64,000 nucleotides of DNA from Phoronis australis (lineage: Eukaryota; Phoronida; Phoronidae). This document shows positions 10,487 to 24,300 of this stretch, in pieces (position 1 is the stretch's first letter; every line of letters starts with the position of its first letter). The DNA lies in assembly GCA_002633005.1 (NCBI GenBank), contig NMRA01000474.1, positions 275,409 through 339,408 of the forward strand, in the 5' to 3' direction. The position numbers were made by a program, and so were the translations under genes. The notes under the pieces are model-generated. The model worked only from the letters and a program-made list of their open reading frames with translations. It was not told the DNA's origin and did not search any database.

Positions 10487-12260
10487 ACAACCACTCTTAC
10501 TAACTTGAAAAACGGCACAACTAAATACCGGGCATTATAACTGTGTACCTACATACATGTAGGTACGTCTTCCGTTCGTCAAAAACCATGTCTGGAAGTT
10601 TTTGCTTGTTGTGGAGAACATTTTATATTGCGTTTTTTAGAAGCAGATGCACCGCTTTCTATCCGGAAATCCCGATTTCAAATTCATTTATTGTGCTTTT
10701 GTTTCCTAATTTTGACCGTGACAACTTTGCAAGAGCTGTTCAAAATAACACTGTCTCTTTACTATCAATATTTCTCAGAGTACTCTTTTTATTAACATGA
10801 ATAATCGTAAACTGTGTTACAATGCCTCTGCTTTACGGTAAAACACACTACATTCTTGTATCAGGGTCACTAATTCTTCGTTTCTAATACAGGGTTAATG
10901 GTCACGGTATCACACACTATATACATGTATTGGGATCACTAATTCTTACATGTACTTTCTGATAGTGGGTTAATGGTCACTACAGTACTTGCATCCAGAG
11001 AGGATCATCTTTATGAAAATGTGTACATTGACTATTGAAGGCAGATGCTCCAGAAATATGAACAGGTGTTTACATATCTTTAATACTGTGCACGTGCACA
11101 TGTATTTACACAGAAATACCAATGGTGGATAAGCTGTAGATGACATGTCTCAACTAGATATCCTTAGAATACCAATAGCGACTAAGTCTGAAAGTGCAAA
11201 ATAATGGCAACTTAATATATTAACAACACACATAACAAGATATCTTTACACACAAAAACAAGCCACAAAACATAATCCCAATACTCATCTAAAAGCAACT
11301 ATGTTCAAAGTTAACATATTTTAGTATTGCATCGCCACCCTAGGTAGCCATCGCAATGACTTACAGTTGACCTATGCATTATGGGTACCCACTCAATTAT
11401 CGCCGCATGTTAAGAGGTTTCCAAGGCAACCCTGCAGACATTGGAAATTAAACAGCAAAAAAGACCAACACAGAGAAGTTCGGAAGTTCTGATTTGTTAA
11501 CATTTTCGTGATTTTTTTTAATCAGCAAAACTCATCTGGTGTTCTGAATTGATGAATGTAAGGTGTTTAAAAGAATATAAATCGTTTCTTTTCTCCGGTT
11601 GTTCTGACTGTACTATGATGGCAGAAATCCACTCACTCCACAAACTGACTTTGACATAGTGATAACGTTAGAGCTGTACATGGTTTGAAATATAATTAAG
11701 ACAATGGGAAGATATAACAGGCAACAACAGAATGAGCTAAAATACTGCAAACAATGTGATTACACCAGGAAAATGCAGTAATAGAACGTTGAGGCCATTC
11801 CAATTCTCAGTTGCCTAACTGTAGATCTACATGTAATGTGACATCATGGTGCGCTCAGAACTCAGTGTTCAGGCCATGTCCATGACCTGCAACCAAACAG
11901 ACAAGCTTCCATTTCCCCTTTTCTCATGCTGGTGATACATAAGTGGTACAATGCGGGGACTTTAGGCTCATCCTCGTCTTAGTAAAGTTTAAGCCGCCAT
12001 CCAAATAAAAAACAGTCAACTACATTTGTGTTCGTTTCCTAATAGCACCATTGCAAGTGAAATGATAGCTCGACTGCCATATATGACGTTACAAACAACA
12101 TGTCTATACCTATGTCTATCTCTCAATAACTAAGTCTATACATATGTACATGCACGTGTAAGCTTTTGAATATTTACCAAACCCAGTCTACACGGTTACA
12201 AACTTATTCGTAATTTTGTAAACCATACAGTATTCTGACTTTCCTCACTTAATTTCGAAA
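10487..12260. other. Region downstream of the ankyrin-protease gene
   Basis: No gene is recognised. At 10848-10980 a 66-base segment containing atcactaattctt and gggttaatggtcac is present twice in tandem, diverged. The poly(A) site of the leftward ankyrin-protease gene should lie here, but no AATAAA on the minus strand is obvious close to the stop; ATTAAA occurs near 11080. Confidence 0.35.
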
Positions 12261-12322
12261 GGTTTGACCAATAGGTAATACACAGGGACTTGGTTTGACC
12301 AATAGGAAATACACAGGTTCTT
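12261..12322. repeat. Two tandem copies of a 31-bp repeat in the 3'UTR
   Basis: The block ggtttgaccaataggtaata is repeated 31 bases later with one or two changes. It lies 36 bases beyond the stop codon of the ankyrin-protease gene, so it would be transcribed in the 3'UTR. Confidence 0.7.
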
Positions 12323-12357
12323 GGACACTATAACAACTTGTTGTGGTAAAACAAGTT

Positions 12358-15300
12358 TCAACGTGGCCTTCCATTAGGGAAGATTTCGGTGCACAATTGG
12401 CTATCACTGACGTTGATGTCGTCGTATATGGCCTCCATGCGGATTCCTTGTTCAACGGAACGAACGGCAATTTCATCAAAAGGCACAGTGTGGATGGGTG
12501 GCACATTCGGAAAAATAAATGTTTGCATTACGGCCACGCTGGCTTCATGTTTCTCGTCAGGCACGAAACCGGGACATCCGGAACTACCTTTACCAAAGTT
12601 TGAACTGGTTTTGTAAAGTGCTCGGCGACCATCACCGAACTTCGGGAATACGTCAAACCCAAATCTAGCTTGAGACCATTGCTTTAATTCGTCATGCTGA
12701 AATAGACAAATGTCAAATATCTCTCCTAGATAATGAAGGAAAATTCTCTGAAAATCAATAAGACAATCAGAGGAAGCAATAGGTAGAAACAAAGACACTA
12801 CCTTTGCTATGAACACCAAATCCTCTAGACTTGACATAAAGCTGAAGCCATGTATGACTGATTGTCAAAATGCAGAGCTAATCTTCAATTTGCGAAACAT
12901 TATCTGTGTCTTTGTGACCCAGGGTTGCTCTATTGAAATTAGTTCAAGCTGAAACTGCAGGTATGAAAGGGATTGAAATTATAAAACAAACTATTGTTCT
13001 GTGTAAATTGAGAGTCTGGTGAGGAATTCAATTGTTGATGGCATATCTTGGTCGCAATAGGCCTACCGTTCTGCGAAAGTCTCTTGGCTCCATTTGCACA
13101 ACACTGCAGCTGACATCAGCAACTTTGTTTTTCCCGTCAGGGTGACCAGCAAAGTGAAGTTGTGTTTCTTTGTTAAGCTTCTTAAACCTAGTAAGAGGAG
13201 GTGGTAGCGAATCCAACTTCTTGCAGCCGCTTACTGAGAGAGGAAGATCTGCTTGTAGGTCCAATTTTAAAACGGCCATGTCCAGATCATCGTTAGAGTA
13301 CACTAGTGACCCCACACAGCTGCCAGCGGCTGGCCCAAGTCCCAGCAACGATGGTTTGTCGTAATAAAAGAGCACTGCACTGTTTCTGACTGCAACGAAT
13401 AAGGTGACACGTGTACTTAAGTACTTTGTAACATGTAATGCTAACATTAACTAACTTGTGAAACATTTGAAAGTAATTTTGGTTTCAGATAACAAGTTGA
13501 GTGGTTTTAAAAGTTAATTTTGAATGTTTGCTATTTTGGCGATTGATTATGGGACACTTCTTCAAAGTTCACAACGACGTCGTGTGCCAATAAACAACAA
13601 AGACGATTTTAGGAGGGGGGGGGGGGCAGGGGNNNNNNNNNNNNNNNNNNNNNNNNNNNNNNNNNNNNNNNNNNNNNNNNNNNNNNNNNNNNNNNNNNNN
13701 NNNNNNNNNNNNNNNNNNNNNNNNNNNNNNNNNNNNNNNNNNNNNNNNNNNNNNNNNNNNNNNNNNNNNNNNNNNNNNNNNNNNNNNNNNNNNNNNNNNN
13801 NNNNNNNNNNNNNNNNNNNNNNNNNNNNNNNNNNNNNNNNNNNNNNNNNNNNNNNNNNNNNNNNNNNNNNNNNNNNNNNNNNNNNNNNNNNNNNNNNNNN
13901 NNNNNNNNNNNNNNNNNNNNNNNNNNNNNNNNNNNNNNNNNNNNNNNNNNNNNNNNNNNNNNNNNNNNNNNNNNNNNNNNNNNNNNNNNNNNNNNNNNNN
14001 NNNNNNNNNNNNNNNNNNNNNNNNNNNNNNNNNNNNNNNNNNNNNNNNNNNNNNNNNNNNNNNNNNNNNNNNNNNNNNNNNNNNNNNNNNNNNNNNNNNN
14101 NNNNNNNNNNNNNNNNNNNNNNNNNNNNNNNNNNNNNNNNNNNNNNNNNNNNNNNNNNNNNNNNNNNNNNNNNNNNNNNNNNNNNNNNNNNNNNNNNNNN
14201 NNNNNNNNNNNNNNNNNNNNNNNNNNNNNNNNNNNNNNNNNNNNNNNNNNNNNNNNNNNNNNNNNNNNNNNNNNNNNNNNNNNNNNNNNNNNNNNNNNNN
14301 NNNNNNNNNNGGGGGGAAAGAAACTGGCCAATAGTGACGCAATATTTCATGGTGACGAAAGCCGACGCAGAGATAGCACCACAGCCTCATCAACAGAAAA
14401 AACATAGAATGCCAATCCGCCATAATTGTCTAAACTTCACATATATTAAGCAAAACAACATACCAAAGCGACTATTTAAACCTGGAAGATATATTTTTCA
14501 CCAAACAGTGTTTAACAGAAAGTGCGGGATTAGTGTTTTGGTGCAGGTTTCCTGTCCATTCCCGGGGTCCCTGGTTTAAATGCCAGAGTTCGAGTTTTTT
14601 CGGGTTGTATAGCCGTTTTGAAGGCACCTGTTTAATACCGAGTTACTGTCTTGACGGAACATCATGTTATTGTTATTAAATGAAATAAGACGGTCTCTAT
14701 CACGGCCATACATATGAAAATAACCCGCAGTGACAAGTAATATCCACGAGCCTGATTTGAGGCAATCACGAAGTGTCAGTTATTCTAGACCAGCCTTAGA
14801 TGGGATCAATTTCGTAAATGTTAAAGGTGACAAAAAGTTGTTTGTTACAGAAATAGCGAGTTTGTTGCGACGTTAAGGAACAGACGATTTCACCTTTTGT
14901 CTTGAAAATATAATGACTGAGTAGGGTGTTCTTGTTTCATATCAAAAACAATAAAACATTTATTGATAATTTGAAGAACATGCAAAGTTTTTCAGAAACA
15001 GTAACAGCATGTTCAGGGAAAGCATTTAAACTTTCTTTGGGAATTTATCCGCGTTTTAGTCACGTCAAGCAGGTAATGTATTAAAGGTAGTGAGTTCGTA
15101 AAGTTTGCTTCTGCTCTTACGAAATTCCCGGCATTTTCGTACTATATCAAGCACGTGTTTAACTTAAACTAGGTTCCTAGACTTAAAATAGTAGTAGGTT
15201 TGACAAAGCGTTATTCAACCAACAGTTCACCAATAATGGTGCACGTGACACTTACGATCATCGCCCAGTTGTTCAGCAACGTGCTTATTGGTCATGACGT

Positions 15301-18300
15301 AGTCAGGGCCAACACGGAAACCTGAACCTGTGCCGGTTTGTCCAACAATCAGAGCTACTGATGAAAAGGCTGTTGACAAAGATGTGAGGAAATGCGCCGA
15401 CATCGTCTCTTTGTTCCAATCAAACGCCAGACCGAAACTACACTGGGTTGGCTCTTTTCTGGGACTTTGTACAGGAAAGTAGTCTGAAAGAAAAGAATTG
15501 TCAAATACCCTTTTCCAGTATCATCACTGACCTCTTCAGTTACACCAAAGTGATGTGCATGTCTCCGTTATATTGTGTCACAGGTGTAAATGTTAAAACC
15601 ATCGAAACTTGTATTTAAGCTCAGGGAAATGTGCTACATCAAAGTCTTGCCTTCCCAAGTGGGCTTGCTTTACCATGTGAGACAAAAGCGAGTCAGGAAG
15701 TGGCGAGGAGATGATGTATTTGAAACCAATTTAAAAACGCTTTGCCATAAACAGACATCCAAAATCTTGACGAATAAACTGTAAAAAATACGTGGTGATC
15801 AAGTTGGATCCTGTTTTAGTGGCAGGGAACTGTACTTTGAATAGTGTAATTTAGCCTGTTTTTTGTTCGCCGACGACAATTTTACAGTGGAGCAGCCACG
15901 ATTTAGAAACCACTGTGGCCTAGATTTAAAAACAAATGCGGTTCTTTTGCAATGCTGGGAAACTCCGGGTGTATTGAGATTGACTGGGAATGTGTAAGAT
16001 GCAAATAAATCGACGTGGCGGTAGTTCTTACAGATTACATTGAGCTCCATTTATCTAACCTGTTGTAAGTAATTAGGTGATTGAGAACAGAGTGAGAAAT
16101 AATATAATGCATTAGACAAAACGAGCTTTACATGTATTTGGCATGTCGTTGGCGGATTTATTTATCAAACCTGAACTACATGAAGGCATTGGTAAGCACC
16201 GAGTCAGAGCACGTTACGTGCATCTCATAAGTATTGTTTGACCAATGGGCATTCTGCATAGGCAGATTTAGAGGGGGAAAGGGGCAGGGGGCCCGCCCCC
16301 TTGGCTGACGCAGAAAAAATAAAACAGCAAGAGCGTGACGAAATATTGAGTTCATTAAATAACGTGGTAATTAACCTGGGGCTGAAACAACATTTTGATG
16401 TGTTGAGGGTTCCCCGTTTTTTAGTCCCCCAATTTGATTCTTAGCAGAACCTCCGCTTACCCGAAAGTTTGAGCCCACCCACCCCTGGTTGCGCGCATGC
16501 AATCGTGCTTTGCGCGGTTGCCCCAGACAACATGTTGATATACCAGATCCGCCACTGTTCTGATATGTACAATGAAGCTACATTCACTACAACACCATGT
16601 ATCTGAACTCGATAGACACTCAGTCTTATACAGCTGAATGTTTAGACCTAGAACAGTGAGCAATACCATATTAGAATGCAGCCGGTGAACAAGCAAAATT
16701 GATTCATGTAGCAGTGTTTACCAGTGACACAATATCCCGCTAGATGTAAGTGGTATCACATATTGTATCAACTTATTCAATACACACTAACTGAATGTAT
16801 GAAATCAACATCTCATTTAGAGCATTAGGTGAATAGTACCGGCAAAACTATGTGTATGAATCACACCGATAACAATTCATAAATAATCTTACATTCCTAC
16901 GTGGCCAATAAAAGTCAAATTTGAAGATGATTGAAATTTTCTCTCAGTTAATGATTGTTCTGCTACTAAAGGAAAATGTTATCGCAAAAAACGTAGTTCC
17001 AAAATAAAAGCGGTATGTTATCACCATAAAGTTAGGTTCTACTATTGCAGGTCAAGAGTTTAAAGCCAGTATTTACGATTATACTTCATATACCTGATGG
17101 TCTGACGTCAACACCCAGAATTCCCAGTTCATTTTTGTCTCCTTGGTGTGCTTGTATATTTATATCTACATCCCCTTTGGGCACTGTTGCCCCGGAGGAC
17201 TCGAAGTAATAAGCAAGATATCTTCCAAGGCTAAAGTGCGGGTCAGCACTGGACCTGTTTTTGGCTTCAGCACCCTCAGCAGAACTCGCACGTTGGTTTT
17301 CCTGTCTTTGCTTCATTTGAATCTATACCCAAGTCAAAAACGACACAACCGCATTAACTAATTTATTTTATAACTGATGATGCTACTCTCTGCTCTGAAC
17401 ATCTATGTAATTCCTGAGTTAGCAATGGATAAAATGTAAATAAAAAACATGGTATTATTAAAAAATTATTAACAAACATGGTCACTTGACGAGTATCGTT
17501 TTCATCAGGTAAATAATGATTATTTAAAGAGTATTCAATGGTTAACAACACACATCCGTTTGAACCTAATTCTCAAGACAAAACTGACAAGTTATACTGT
17601 ACCTCAAGGAACCCCTTTAAGGTTTTAATATTTTCGGCGGCGGTCTTGTCAAAAAACACGCTACATTCTCTTCCACAAACATCATAAGCTGTTTCGCCTT
17701 CCTGAAAATTAACAAAATAGAGGTAAAGAATTAAAAAGTACATATAATTTTTCAGAAAACACGCAAAATGAGCATTTTTTTGATCTCGTGGTTCTTGGAT
17801 TCCGGCATGTTTCCGTCTGTATTTGTTCAGGGTCAAAATTTTAACCAAGTTTCAACGTGTGCCTCTTCTTTTCTCAAGAGTTACAGTTAATCTGGGTATA
17901 GGTCTTGACTTGGTGTGGTCGAATAGTGACACTCAGTGTCAGTTGTTTTACACCTGCGTCTGCGTTGCCTCTGTAAATGTTGGAAGAAGTGTCTCATTTC
18001 AAAGAACATTATACACGTGTTAGATGGGGTTCCAGTCGGGAGGTGTACTCCATAGGATTAGCAAACTGAGGTATGAACTTGTTAGATGGGGTTCCAGTAG
18101 AGAGGTGTACTCCATGGGATTAGCAAACTGAGGTATGAACGTGTTAGATGGGGTTCCAGTCGGGAGGTGTACTCCATAGGATTAGCAAACTGAGGTATGA
18201 ACTTGCTGACAACTTGTCCAGGACATCTTTCACTGTAGTCTACTGAGATGACATCAAAAGGCAGCATAAACTGACTGGGGTGCGGATGTCACCATGGCGA

Positions 18301-21300
18301 CCACGTGGTAAAAATGCTTTTATTTTTTGTTCAAACATTGACTTTTACCAATATTTGAACTCTCGCGTACATGTATACACGTAGATACTGTGCATTCCTG
18401 AACCTCCGTGGAAAACGGTTGGAAGTTACTTTAGACTTCTGTTGTTTACTGTCAGCTTGCATAATAACAACCTCCACCCAGCAGTAATGACCAACATCGT
18501 CCGATACAAATACATTTTTCATGGAAATTGTTAGGTACGCATCCAAAGTGTCTTCATGCTTCAAGGAAGGCTATTTACCGTGTTAAAGATGCGTGTTTGG
18601 GTAAAGGAAAAGGTATATAATCCTTAGCTATGGGGATTTAAACAGGTAATCAAATTTTCTAATAATTTATAACGCCCTTTTCCTTTATGGTCAGTACTTG
18701 GTTAACTAAATATTCATCACCTAATCAAATGACAACACCTAATGAATTACTGAATGTTGCACACAAAGCATCGTTAAAAGTACATTTCAACCCTAACAGA
18801 CGTTAATGTAGAAAAGCGGACATGTTGAATATTAGATAACATTTTTTAAAATAAAGGAAATGGTTAAGTACCGAAAGGATTTGATGATTCTATTACGTCA
18901 AACATTTGAGACCATAAATTGTAACGCGATTAAATATTTTTATTACAAAACATTTCCCATTGGCGATTGTTCCTGGTTTTACGCGTTTACTAAGTTTTAA
19001 GACTTCCTCATTCTCAGCAGAAAACATTATTTTCAAACTTGCTGAAGAATGATGCTAGGTCCAAGATCCGATAATCTCAAAATTTGAAACCAACGAATTG
19101 CACTACTCACTACATCGTTGAAATGTTAACAAACTTGTCAAAATTATTACAATTTGGTTTATTTCCAGTTCAAATACAAAAACTAATGTTGAAAATCATG
19201 CCCCTTTCATCTTTTCTGGAGATATCAAAGTTTTTGTCCAAACATTTACTTTTTGGGGTGTTTTGATTTCCGTGGAATCGGTTGTCCAGCCGACTTTTTT
19301 TACCAAAACGATAGTTGCATCAGGCGTTTGCTTCCTTGAGTCGTAGTAGTACCCGAAATAAGATGCTCTCATGAGAGGTGAACTTAATAAATTATCGTCA
19401 GATTAAAATGTTTAAGAAATTTGGACCTTTGTAATTATGTCATCAGGTATCTCGTCTAAATCCACGTCACGCATAGTGGTCTTTAAGTTTAACAAACTTT
19501 CTCATTCCAATCTACGACATAACGCGCTTTTAACCAAGTCCACCTATGAAGTCTTCGCAACATTTTTTTCCAAAAATAAATTACATTATTTTTTGAATCG
19601 GTGTTTTGTGTAAAACTATATCGATAGTCTTGTCATTGGGGATTTGTCTAATTCATATAATACATATATAGTATCTTTTCGAGTCCTATCAAGGCTAAAC
19701 GTGGTTTTCACAGCCTCAGTCTTGGTTGTTTGCTGCAGCATGACTTGAGATTTATACAGGTTGGATAGATCGCAGATATATTTATATACATGTATTTCAA
19801 AGTGATCAACTATTGCTGTCGTTGTCGCTGTAGTTTCTCAAATGCGTATCCACATTTTCCATGAGGTGCAACGGTTCCTTTGTGTTTTGTCGTTTCCTAT
19901 AAATTGTCCACGTTTTAGCTTACCTAGCAAACAAAATCAGAGCTCAAGGGTCTTTTCGTTATCTATTAATTATAGTTTCCCGCTTCAAAGCCATGTCAGA
20001 AACCCTATTGTTAAGGCTAAATGTCCGTCGCTTTACATTTATCAAATGTGTAAGAACAGATTTATGCACACGTTTCCGTGGTCCTGTCAAACGTTGTTAA
20101 AAGAAGTTGCCTATATATAGAAGATCCACTCACCAGAGTAATGCATTTTAAAAGGCTCCACAGTCTCACAAACACTGTACCATAGCTACAGTGTAACATA
20201 CATGTGCAACGGATCTCGTTGTATACATCCGGTCAAAGCTAAAGGCGTCTCTCCAATGGCAGAAATGTATTTTCGGAACGATGTTAGAATTGTTCTTTGG
20301 ACAGCAAAAAAATGGAAACAGATTAGGGATACTTGCACTCTGTAGTTGTAGTTCATTTCCAATATCTCAGATGAATTGATAAATAATCGAACAAAATATC
20401 TATTAACTACTGCTCACAAAACTGAACAATATGGTCCAAATGCCGAGTTCTTTCAATCTCCAGTTTTGTCGTTTTCTGATAAGGTTCCACATCACTTATT
20501 TAGGTTGTCATTATGCTGTTTCATAAAGGAGATGTTTGGACTGGTACGTTTGACATGGGTAATTTCTGATAACGTGGCCACCCACGCACATTAAGCGAAG
20601 ACCAATTAAAATTTGCCAAACAGGCACTACGAAAAAATAAGAACGATGAGAAAATGTGTTAGCTTTTGAACAAACTGATGAATTACATTCTCAAGCTCAA
20701 GTTTTTGCAACTAACGGATAAAACTGATTGACACAACACGAAGATGTGATTTGAACGAAAATAAAATATGGGGTGATATAGAAAGCGTGTTGTGTTTCGG
20801 ACAACTGAATACACCAACAGTCAGAAACAAATCAGATCGCATATTTATACACGTTTTATAAGAATCTGAAACAGACCCTGGATTTAGAGTGGATCAGAAA
20901 CGATCACTGTGCGCAAATTAGTCACACAGCGCTCTGCTTTTTCTGGGGTCTAACTTATGCAGACTTCTGGAACAGCGAAAACCGCACTTGTCTTTTCAAA
21001 AGGCTGGACTTTGACTAACTCACGCCCAACATTACTCCACCACAGAATATATCAAACAAAACATGGCAGGAACTTATTACACAGTAGTGCAATTGCATTA
21101 CAAACAAACCAAAAAATTACACGACTTTGAAATTTGGTTTTTAAAACAGTCGCTTTTTAAAGCAACCCTGACTAAAAAGTACTTGTAGGAAAATCAAAAT
21201 GTGTGCCTGTGTTGGGCGCCTTCCTCCGTGGTTGGTCTGTTTTTAGTTTGTGTACCGATTGTACGATCAGACGAGCAGCCTTGGTTTCGCTGCGTGTTCT

Positions 21301-24300
21301 GGGAAGGTACTTGCATTGAAGAAGTGACTCTATGTAACTCCAGTAAAGAGGTAGATCAGTTTTAATGAGATATTTATTATGAGTGAACAATTCCTCGAAA
21401 TCAATATTCATTTAAAACACATTTATTGCAGCATTAACTAAACTTGGAGTACAACACTCTTGAGATACCTTGTTTACGGCAGTCACGTCGCAGCTGCCAT
21501 TATGGACCAGCAGTTCCACGACTGCTGCCTGTCCTGTCTGGGAAGCTAGATGTACGGGTGTGTTTCCATCCTACAGTAAACGAACAAATATGATAGAATG
21601 CTGGTCAGCATCATACATAGCAAAGTGGGTGCGTCAACAGAGAGTCACGCTTAACACCTTTCAGAACTTCGCCTTCAGTTGCATACTTACTGTATGAAGT
21701 GGGTGACTCAACAGAGCACGACTACAACTGACATTTAAACTCAGACAAAAATGAGCGCAATTTCCTAAATGCTGATCTGTTGTAGTCACGCGACTGAAAA
21801 GATGATTTTAAATATCACAATTTGATGTTATATATTACAACAGAGCCACGATCATTTAGTGAGTGCTATGGTAATGCAAGTAAAGAACAAGTGCTCAATG
21901 TACAACTCCAGGTGAAGTGAAAACTGTTTCTAATAACATAATGTCACGAGCACGTCACGTCACGTGCGCGTCACTTCACGTGCCGTGAATTCAACGTTTA
22001 CAAACAAAATTACAATTTGTGATTATTTAATTAAAACACCCAATAATTCAACCTCGTCACGTATTGTGTGTTCATCAACCTGTGTGTCGTTAATTACCTG
22101 AGTACGGACATCCACTGTAGCGTTGTGTTCCACAAGACACTTCACTATCTGTGTATAACCACACCCTGCTGCACAGTGCAGCGGTGTCCGGCCCACCTAT
22201 GTAATATATAATGGAGATGTGTGAACGAACGATCAACGTTTAGAGCAAATTAACAAACACGGGGGAAAGTGAACTTGTAAGGTGACATAAATGAAACATT
22301 ACTGACCTCTCTAAGACGCAACAATACGTGTAATGATTTCAACAGGGAAATGTTGAGTTTAAGAACAAAACAACAGAGCGTGTTCAGTGTTCCGTCTCGT
22401 TACACGCTGATAACACACAGCAAGTAATTGTGCGCTGTAAAGTGTTGGACAATCAAAATAACGTAGAAAATATATCTGAAACTAAATGAGGCGATCCAGA
22501 TCGTCTGAAGGAAATTATTGTTTGACGAAATGTAGAATATATATAGGTAAATAAAACAACAATAATGAATCAACTGAAATGTTCGGATGCAGCTTTGACA
22601 GTTCTCTGTTGGAAAGCAGACGACATTTATTTTGACATTGTTTAAAGACATAAAATTGTGAAAAATATCAACAAAATTTGTTCTTCAATAGTTTTAATCA
22701 TCTCTTGTGTAAACAACTAATTCAACCAAACAACCTGTGTGTCATTAATTACCTGAGTACGGACATCCACTGTAGCGTTGTGTTCCACAAGACACTTCAC
22801 TGTCTGTGTATGACCACACCGTGCTGCCCAGTGCAGCGGTGTCCAGCCCCTCTATGTAATATATAATGGAGATGTGTGAATGGACGATCAACGTTTAGAG
22901 CAAACTAACATACACGGGGGAAAGTGAACTTGTAAGGTGACATAAATGACACATTACTGACCTCTCTAAGACGCTACAATACTTGTAATGATTTCAACAG
23001 GGAAATGTTGAGTTTAAGAGCAAAACAACAGAGCCTGTTCTGTGTTCCCTGTCTCGTTACAGGCCGGTAACACACAGCAAGTAATTGTGCGCTGTAAAGT
23101 GTTGGACAATCAAAATAACGTAGAAAATAAATCTGAAACTAAATGAGGCGATCCAGATCGACTGAAGAAAACTATTGTTTGACGAAATGTAGAATATATA
23201 TAGGTAAATAAAACAACAATAATGGATCAACTGAAATGTTCAGGTGCAGCTTTGGCAGTTCTCTGTTGGAAAGCAGACGATATTTATTTTGACATTGTTT
23301 AAAGACATAAAATTGTGAAAAATATCAACAAAATTTGTTCTTCAATAGTTTTAATCATCTCTTGTGTAAACAACTAGTTCAACTAAACAACCTGTGTGTC
23401 ATTAATTACCTGATCACGGATATCCACTGTAGCGTTGTGTTCCACAAGACACTTCACTATCTGTGTATGACCACTCCATGCTGCACTGTGCAGCGGTGTG
23501 AAGCCCCACACCTATGTAATATATAATGGAGACGTGTGAATGGACGATCAACGTTTAGAGCAAACTAACATACACGGGGCAAAGTAAACTTGTAAGGTGA
23601 CATAAATGAAACATTACTGACCCCTCTAAGACGCTACAATACTTGTAATGATCACTCAAGTTTTACAGGTGATTTTAAAACCTTGAAGTAAGAACAGAAC
23701 ATGGTGTAGAAGACAACTGCCAGAAATTACTGAGCGCCGCCATAACTTCACAGTGACCCCTCCATGTTGTGTTCATACACCGGTTTAATGGCTTCCTGTT
23801 CAATATAAAGTTGTAATGTTGAATGGACGCTTACCATTAAGAATAGAAAAATATCAACGTTAAGTCGCCAAATATATTGTTGACACAATTCAAACCTCAC
23901 TGTTTCTTAAGATGCATGTACCGGGTACAGATTGAAAATACATGTCGAAATCTTGAGAAATAAAAAGTGTATATACACACAACATGTTTAGTTAAACTTC
24001 AGATAGTTTACAGCTTTGTAACAAAGATATCACTGTCTTAATTATAAAATCGTCTCAAGTAGTTTCTATTACCCCGTCTTGCTTGTTGACGATAGCGCCT
24101 GCTTCACACAAAACACGCGCCACCTCTGTATGTCCCAGCCCTGCTGCACTGTGTAGTGTTGTCCAGCCCTGCAGAAACAATGAACAAGTTATAGCAAACT
24201 TCACAATCATTAACTTCACCGTGAATCTTAATTACTCATCATGGAAACGTTGAAATAACACATTTGCACACAAAATTACTAAATCTACTCTCTGCTTACC

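Noticed and set aside
13524-14579. Long open frames on both strands across the first N gap
   Set aside because: They are open only because N codons are not stops. The real sequence at their ends has no coding signal, and the flanking protease exons splice around the gap.
18082-18267. Leftward frame across the 62-bp repeat as an extra exon
   Set aside because: Exons 7 and 8 join in phase without it, and its possible acceptors give stops in the required phase.
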